From: an uncultured Candidatus Melainabacteria bacterium
Lineage (GTDB): Bacteria; Cyanobacteriota; Vampirovibrionia; Gastranaerophilales; Gastranaerophilaceae
Assembly: GCA_934699705.1 (NCBI GenBank)
Contig: CAKUXD010000043.1
Coordinates: forward strand, 1 to 10,439
Length of the DNA stretch: 10,439 nt
Direction of reading: 5' to 3'
The notes beneath the pieces are model-generated. The model saw nothing but the letters and a program-made list of their open reading frames with translations, was not told where the DNA came from and made no database searches. Position numbers and translations under genes: made by a program. Of the stretch, positions 6,630 to 10,439 are shown piece by piece; positions within the stretch are counted from its first letter, which is position 1, and every line of letters starts with the position of its first letter.

Positions 6630-7130
6630 ATGCAAGTAATATTAAAAAAAGATGTTCAAAATTTAGGCGAACAAGGCGATTTAGTAACTGTTAAAGACGG
6701 TTATGCAAGAAATTATTTATTGCCACAAAATTATGCTGAATTAGCTACAAAAGGTGCTTTAGAAAATAGAGAACATAACTTAGCTAGAATTCACGCTAAA
6801 CAAGAAAAATTACACCAAGAAGCTCTTGCAAAAGCAGCTGAAATTGAAAAATTTGCTACTTTAGAATTACAAGCAAAAGCTGGTGAAAGCGGAAAATTAT
6901 TTGGTACTATTACAACTAAAAAACTTTGCGAAGAATTATTAGCAAAAGCTGGTATCGAAGTTGATAGAAAAACAGTTTCTTTAAACGCTCCAATTAATAA
7001 AATTGGTTCATACACAATGTTAATCAAATTAACATCAAAAGTTAAAACTGAATTGTCTGTAAATGTTACAGCTTCAGAAGTGTTAAAAGAAGAAATTGAA
7101 GAAGTTGTTGAAGAAACAACTGAAGCATAG
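6630..7130 (+). CDS. rplI: Large ribosomal subunit protein bL9
   Basis: This is bL9, which binds domain V of 23S rRNA near the L1 stalk. Residues 1-50 carry the family N-domain (MQVILKKDVQNLGEQGDLVTVKDGYARNYLLPQ), followed by the long connecting helix (about 45-80, charged and Ala-rich) and the C-terminal domain. At 166 residues it is longer than the roughly 150 typical of the family; the excess is an acidic tail, EEIEEVVEETTEA. The start is fixed by AAAGGAG six bases upstream. The usual partners rpsF, ssb and rpsR are not adjacent; dnaB, another common neighbour, is also absent. A GC-rich hairpin follows directly. Confidence 0.97.
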   Translation: MQVILKKDVQNLGEQGDLVTVKDGYARNYLLPQNYAELATKGALENREHNLARIHAKQEKLHQEALAKAAEIEKFATLELQAKAGESGKLFGTITTKKLCEELLAKAGIEVDRKTVSLNAPINKIGSYTMLIKLTSKVKTELSVNVTASEVLKEEIEEVVEETTEA

Positions 7131-7137
7131 TCTTATA

Positions 7138-7168
7138 GGCGCAAATTTGACTTCGTCAAATTTGCGCC
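7138..7168 (+). terminator. GC-rich hairpin after rplI, probable weak terminator
   Basis: GGCGCAAATTTGAC (7138-7151) pairs perfectly with GTCAAATTTGCGCC (7155-7168) over 14 bp with a TTC loop. The following sequence, TTATTGTAT, is a poor T-run, so some read-through into the methyltransferase gene is likely. No separate strong promoter was seen between this hairpin and the ATG at 7195. Confidence 0.6.
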
Positions 7169-7194
7169 TTATTGTATCAAAATAGGGATAGTGA

Positions 7195-8268
7195 ATGGAT
7201 AAATATAAAGATTTAAAAAACGAATGCTTGGCAATTGGCTCATTACCTAATACAAACGTAGATGAGGCTATGAGCATTGTTAAAACGTATTATTATGACC
7301 TTCCATTTTGTCCTCAATTACCCAAATTATCTAAAAAAGAAGATATGATTTTACAATATTTAGATAAAATGGCGGGGGTTGTTTTTGATGAAGAAAACGG
7401 TAAACTTTTTTTAGACAGCGACATTCCTGAATTTTCTGATGATTTAGAAAATTTATTTTTAACTTATGAAGAAGTTTTGTCAGATATTAACTCAGAATTA
7501 TTAGATGATTATGGACTAACTCCAGAATATTCTAAAACTTTTGATAGTTTTATAAAACTTATTTCAGAATTAAAACCAAAATATGCAAAAGCACAAATTA
7601 CTGGTCCTTTTACACTAGCAACAACATTAACAGATAAAGAAGGTCGTTGCGTGTATTATGACGAAACTTTACGCGAAGTCGTGGTTAAAACACTTGCATT
7701 AAAGGCTTTGTGGCAAATTAAGGAAATAAAAAAAGCATCAGAAAATACAATTCCAATTATTTTTATTGATGAACCAACTCTTTCACAGTTGGGAACGTCT
7801 GCTTATGTAACTATTCCACCAAAAGAAATTATTGAAATAATTAAAGAAATTTCTGATTTGATTAAACAGAACGGCGGGTTGAGTGCAATTCATTGTTGTG
7901 GTAAATGTGATTGGTCTATTCCAATGAAGGTGGGCATGAATATCATTAATTTTGATGCATTTTCTTACGCTGAAAACATGAGTTTATTCATAGATGATTT
8001 AAAAGTATTTTTACAAAATAATGGCAAAATCGCATGGGGGGTTGTCCCTACTTTAGATAAAGAAGCGTTAAAAAATACAAATATAAACGAAATAGAACAA
8101 AAATTTGAATTTGCAAAAAATTTATTAATTAACAAGGGTATAGATAAAAATTTAGTTGATGAGAATGCTTTAATAAGTCCGTCTTGCGGTTGCGGTTCTT
8201 TGAGTGTAGAATTAGCAGAAAAGGCGATTAAATTAACAAAAGAATTATCAAATAAATTGAAAGGATAA
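7195..8268 (+). CDS. Short MetE-like (core-MetE type) zinc methyltransferase
   Basis: Predicted cytoplasmic methyltransferase matching the C-terminal catalytic barrel of cobalamin-independent methionine synthase, in the wider UROD/MetE superfamily. Likely zinc ligands are His233 and Cys235 (HCCGKC) and Cys331 (SPSCGCG), equivalent to His-x-Cys and the distal Cys of MetE; extra cysteines are at 234, 238 and 333. IDEPTL (191-196) corresponds to the substrate-binding IDEPA loop, and ITGPFTLATTL is a family landmark. At 357 residues it lacks the whole N-terminal half of classical MetE (about 750), as in 'core-MetE' proteins that methylate homocysteine from a corrinoid protein rather than methyl-THF. 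It leads an operon with a CooC-like ATPase and folD, supporting a one-carbon role. Ribosome site AGGGA is at 7184-7188. A UROD-type methylcobalamin:thiol methyltransferase is the main alternative. Confidence 0.8.
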   Translation: MDKYKDLKNECLAIGSLPNTNVDEAMSIVKTYYYDLPFCPQLPKLSKKEDMILQYLDKMAGVVFDEENGKLFLDSDIPEFSDDLENLFLTYEEVLSDINSELLDDYGLTPEYSKTFDSFIKLISELKPKYAKAQITGPFTLATTLTDKEGRCVYYDETLREVVVKTLALKALWQIKEIKKASENTIPIIFIDEPTLSQLGTSAYVTIPPKEIIEIIKEISDLIKQNGGLSAIHCCGKCDWSIPMKVGMNIINFDAFSYAENMSLFIDDLKVFLQNNGKIAWGVVPTLDKEALKNTNINEIEQKFEFAKNLLINKGIDKNLVDENALISPSCGCGSLSVELAEKAIKLTKELSNKLKG

Positions 8269-8271
8269 ATA

Positions 8272-9024
8272 TTGACAACAACTTTAGCAATAACAGGAAA
8301 AAGTGGAAGCGGTAAAACCACAGTAACAAAGGCATTTTTGAGAATATTTCAAGAATATTTTCCAGATAAATCAATTTTATTATTTGACAATGACTTAACT
8401 GCGGAATTGGGACATAGCTTTGGAAAAGATATCAGAAACACTATTTATGGTATCAGAAGCGGGAAACATGAGTACAAAACTGGTATACCAGAAAATATGA
8501 CAAAACAAGAGTATATTGAATGGGCTTTGGAAGATATTGTTGAAACTATTGATGAAAATGTGGATATTATTGTATCTTGGCTAGTTGCATCAAAGGATTG
8601 CAGATGTCCGATTACAAAGCAGATGAACGACGCTTTGCAAAAATTTATTAGCCAATACGATATTGTTATTTTTGATTGCGAATTTGATTTGAAATATTTA
8701 AACCAATTAGTAGATGTTAACATTGATACAGCAATTATTGTAACAAATCCGACAGAAGAATCCATTCATTTGACTAAGCGCATAGAGGAGTTTTCTGCGA
8801 AATATGCAGCTGGCGGTCAATTAGGGGTTGTTTTAAACAAGGTTGAAAACAGAGAAATGACTCAAATGTTTGATTTATTGAAAAAATATGAACTTGATGT
8901 TTTAGGTGTAATTCCTATGGATAGTGATTTGCATACAAATTCTATTCAACGAGAGTCCGCAATTGCACAAGAGGCTATCAAGCAATTTTATTTTAGATTA
9001 AACTTACCACAAAAGAGGATATAA
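8272..9024 (+). CDS. CooC-like P-loop ATPase (metal-cofactor maturation family)
   Basis: Soluble 250-residue ATPase of the MinD/CooC group. Residues 9-17, GKSGSGKTT, form a deviant Walker A with the signature Lys10, though the usual GKGG is GKSG. A CXC motif, Cys110-Arg-Cys112 (DCRCP), lies where CooC dimers bind nickel, and downstream YDIVIFDCEFDLKYLN...IIVTNPTEESI follows the CooC layout. In that family ATP-driven dimers deliver nickel to CO dehydrogenase (CooC) or acetyl-CoA synthase (AcsF). The start is TTG at 8272, supported by AAAGGA (8260-8265) and by lying just before the P-loop; no ATG fits. It begins three bases after the methyltransferase stop and overlaps folD by one base (TAATG), so all three are probably coupled. 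No CODH gene is in the window, so the client is unknown. Confidence 0.8.
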   Translation: MTTTLAITGKSGSGKTTVTKAFLRIFQEYFPDKSILLFDNDLTAELGHSFGKDIRNTIYGIRSGKHEYKTGIPENMTKQEYIEWALEDIVETIDENVDIIVSWLVASKDCRCPITKQMNDALQKFISQYDIVIFDCEFDLKYLNQLVDVNIDTAIIVTNPTEESIHLTKRIEEFSAKYAAGGQLGVVLNKVENREMTQMFDLLKKYELDVLGVIPMDSDLHTNSIQRESAIAQEAIKQFYFRLNLPQKRI

Positions 9025-9866
9025 TGGCGATTATTATTGACGGAAAGCAAGTTGCAGAAAATTTAACAAATAATTTAGAAAAAGAGGTTAGCAAATTTAA
9101 TGTTAAACCGCATCTTGTTGTAATTCAGGTTGGAGATAACACTGCAAGTTCGATATATGTCAATTTAAAAAAGAAAAAAGCTGAACAAATAGGAATTAAA
9201 TCAACTGTAATCAACTATCCTGATAATGTTTCAGAAGAAGAACTTATAAAAAAACTGCAAACATTAAATTCTGATACGTCTGTAAACGCAATTTTAGTGC
9301 AGTTGCCACTACCAAAACACATAAATGCGGATAATATTATAAACGTTATATCTCCCCAAAAAGATGTAGATGGCTTTACCGCAGAAAATACGGGTAACTT
9401 GTTAAATGGAATTGCCCCAAAATCTTATCCTTGCACTCCAAAAGGAATTATAAAACTTTTAGACACTTATAACATAGACGTTAGTGGTAAAAATGCGGTC
9501 ATTGTTGGTCGTTCAAACATTGTTGGAAAACCTGTTGCAGTAATGTTGTTAAATCGAAATGCAACTGTTACAATTTGTCATTCCAGAACAAAAAATTTAT
9601 CCGATATAACAAAAAACGCAGATATTTTAATTTCAGCGGTTGGCAAGAAAATGATTTTTGCAGATATGGTTAAAAAAGGTGCGGTTGTTATTGATGTTGG
9701 AATTTTTAAAGATGAAAATAACAAAACGACAGGCGATGTAGATTTTGAAAATGTAAAAGAAGTTGCAAGTTATATTACGCCAGTTCCAAAAGGAGTTGGA
9801 CCAATGACAATAGCATGTTTAATGGAAAACACAATTGAATTATTTAAACAACAAAATAATTTATAA
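9024..9866 (+). CDS. folD: Methylene-THF dehydrogenase / methenyl-THF cyclohydrolase
   Basis: Bifunctional folate enzyme, oxidising methylene-THF to methenyl-THF with NAD(P)+ and hydrolysing it to 10-formyl-THF; the steps are reversible. Active-site Tyr45 and Lys49 (YVNLKKKKAEQIG), Gln93 in VQLPLP and Asp116 in DVDGF are present, followed by the PCTPKGI segment and the nucleotide-binding motif VGRSNIVGKP. Length, 280 residues, is normal. The C-terminal signature normally written PGGVGPMT reads PKGVGPMT, with Lys256 replacing Gly. ATG at 9024 overlaps the previous stop codon and has AGAGGA at 9014-9019. As the third gene of the cluster it would supply or draw C1 units on tetrahydrofolate for the same pathway as the MetE-like and CooC-like proteins, or simply serve purine and formyl-methionine synthesis. 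Confidence 0.96.
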   Translation: MAIIIDGKQVAENLTNNLEKEVSKFNVKPHLVVIQVGDNTASSIYVNLKKKKAEQIGIKSTVINYPDNVSEEELIKKLQTLNSDTSVNAILVQLPLPKHINADNIINVISPQKDVDGFTAENTGNLLNGIAPKSYPCTPKGIIKLLDTYNIDVSGKNAVIVGRSNIVGKPVAVMLLNRNATVTICHSRTKNLSDITKNADILISAVGKKMIFADMVKKGAVVIDVGIFKDENNKTTGDVDFENVKEVASYITPVPKGVGPMTIACLMENTIELFKQQNNL

Positions 9867-9900
9867 CAAAATGGCGGTCGCACTTGCGACCGCCATTTTG
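9867..9900. terminator. GC-rich two-way terminator between folD and the coiled-coil gene
   Basis: CAAAATGGCGGTCGC (9867-9881) pairs perfectly with GCGACCGCCATTTTG (9886-9900) over 15 bp with an ACTT loop. It starts directly after the folD stop codon and lies 16 bases beyond the stop of the convergent gene at 9917. TTTT at the end of each arm gives a short U-run in both directions. Confidence 0.8.
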
Positions 9901-9916
9901 TATATACATAAATTTA

Positions 9917-10240
9917 TTAGCCCCCACCAAAGCACCAGAATGAAGTTTGTTCCTTGATGCCATTTTCTTGAAGTTTTTGAAACGCTTTCTGATCATCTCT
10001 TAGAAGTTTTAATTCTGTTTCAATACTTTTGTTTCGAACTTCAAGTTCTGAGTTATAAGCAACCAAATCTTGGTATTCTTGAACACTTTCACAGGCTTCT
10101 TCGCCATAGGTGTCTTTCATATTACTAATTCTGCCAGTAACTTTTTGAAGTTCTCTAGCTTTTATGGATTGTTCAAGTTCCAAAAGATTTATTTCTCTTC
10201 GGCATTGATCATATTGTAATTTTGACGTTACTGTAAGCAT
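9917..10240 (-). CDS. Small coiled-coil protein of unknown function
   Basis: This is a 107-residue soluble protein. Almost the whole length (about 8-93) is charged, Glu/Lys/Gln-rich and helical with leucines and isoleucines in heptad-like spacing, with a break near residues 43-50 (KDTYGEEAC), suggesting two helices or a folded-back coiled coil. The C-terminus ends in a short non-helical tail, SFWCFGGG, with a tryptophan, a cysteine and three glycines. No signal peptide or membrane segment is seen. ATG at 10240 is the only sensible start, but its ribosome site is weak (GAAAGTAG). I do not recognise the family; a structural or secretion-apparatus adaptor is possible but only a guess. It is monocistronic and ends against the folD terminator. 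Confidence 0.7.
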   Translation of the reverse strand: MLTVTSKLQYDQCRREINLLELEQSIKARELQKVTGRISNMKDTYGEEACESVQEYQDLVAYNSELEVRNKSIETELKLLRDDQKAFQKLQENGIKEQTSFWCFGGG

Positions 10241-10310
10241 AGTTTTCTACTTTCTTTTACCTAATCACATGTTGTATATCGGCATATTTAAGCGTAAACT
10301 TTAGGAAGTT

Positions 10311-10362
10311 GTTACAATTGTTTACAATTATGATAATTAAGTATTTTACCTTAAATTTTACC
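10311..10362. promoter_or_regulatory. Paired direct repeats upstream of the coiled-coil gene
   Basis: TTACAATT occurs at 10312-10319 and again at 10322-10329, exactly 10 bases (one helical turn) apart. ATTTTACC occurs at 10343-10350 and 10355-10362, 12 bases apart. Such same-face pairs are typical of regulator binding, but AT-rich sequence produces repeats easily. The region precedes the minus-strand gene starting at 10240; no clear -35/-10 pair was found. Confidence 0.3.
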
Positions 10363-10365
10363 CAA

Positions 10366-10393
10366 TAAAAAGTCTGTCATACTTATGACAGAC
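10366..10393 (-). terminator. Minus-strand terminator for a transcript entering from the right
   Basis: GTCTGTCAT (10372-10380) pairs with ATGACAGAC (10385-10393) with a 4-base loop. On the minus strand the stem is followed by TTTTTATT; on the + strand no T-run follows. It therefore probably ends a minus-strand gene or RNA lying mostly beyond the right edge and insulates the coiled-coil gene. Confidence 0.65.
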
Positions 10394-10439
10394 ATTAAAT
10401 AAACACGAGGATATTAAGAGAGAGAGTATAAATAAAATT

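Noticed and set aside
7195..8268. Uroporphyrinogen decarboxylase
   Set aside because: The heme-pathway UROD active-site N-terminal motifs are not seen, whereas zinc-ligand His/Cys positions and the IDEP loop of MetE are present.
10401..10439. GA-rich stretch (AAGAGAGAGAG) as the ribosome site of a + strand gene starting at the right edge
   Set aside because: It resembles the site at 761-771, but no start codon follows within a usable distance before the window ends, and the hairpin beside it is oriented for a minus-strand transcript.

Overview
The window is strongly AT-rich bacterial DNA with tightly packed genes, Shine-Dalgarno sites of the AAAGGA/AGAGG type, the standard code (no in-frame TGA in any confident gene) and simple hairpin terminators. 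The gene mix (CHASE2-GGDEF cyclase, short dGTPase, DapL-like aminotransferase, RlmD-type methyltransferase, bL9, FolD) and the AT bias would fit an uncultured gut lineage such as the Gastranaerophilales (Vampirovibrionia), but nothing here proves that, so the taxonomic suggestion is an inference. No tRNA, rRNA, insertion sequence, prophage gene or CRISPR array was seen; most of this is chromosomal housekeeping sequence.

Layout. 1-180: tail of a possible + strand gene and its terminator. 183-605 (-): small EF-hand protein. 606-957: a folded 5' leader, a 54-residue small ORF, and a long hairpin lying over that ORF's stop codon just before the next ribosome binding site. 958-2817 (+): membrane CHASE2-diguanylate cyclase. 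2839-2869: two-way terminator, whose stem encodes the last residues of the convergent dGTPase (2852-3874, -). 3875-3948: divergent promoter region with two overlapping -10 elements. 3949-6559 (+): aminotransferase and overlapping RlmD-type rRNA methyltransferase. 6630-7130 (+): rplI with its own likely promoter, then a GC-rich hairpin. 7195-9866 (+): three tightly coupled genes: a short MetE-like zinc methyltransferase, a CooC-like ATPase with a CXC motif, and folD. 9867-9900: GC-rich two-way terminator. 9917-10240 (-): small coiled-coil protein. 10241-10439: regulatory-looking sequence with paired direct repeats and a minus-strand terminator.

How the genes work together. The clearest functional unit is 7195-9866. 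FolD interconverts methylene-, methenyl- and formyl-tetrahydrofolate. The MetE-like protein has the Zn-binding His/Cys pattern of methyl acceptors that activate a thiol such as homocysteine, but lacks the N-terminal half of classical MetE. That is the architecture of 'core-MetE' enzymes, which take methyl groups from a methylated corrinoid protein. The CooC-like ATPase belongs to the family that matures nickel CO dehydrogenase. Together they suggest a one-carbon/corrinoid methyl-transfer module, possibly linked to a Wood-Ljungdahl-type pathway encoded elsewhere. The second unit of interest is the c-di-GMP gene with its small ORF and structured leader, which looks built for post-transcriptional control.
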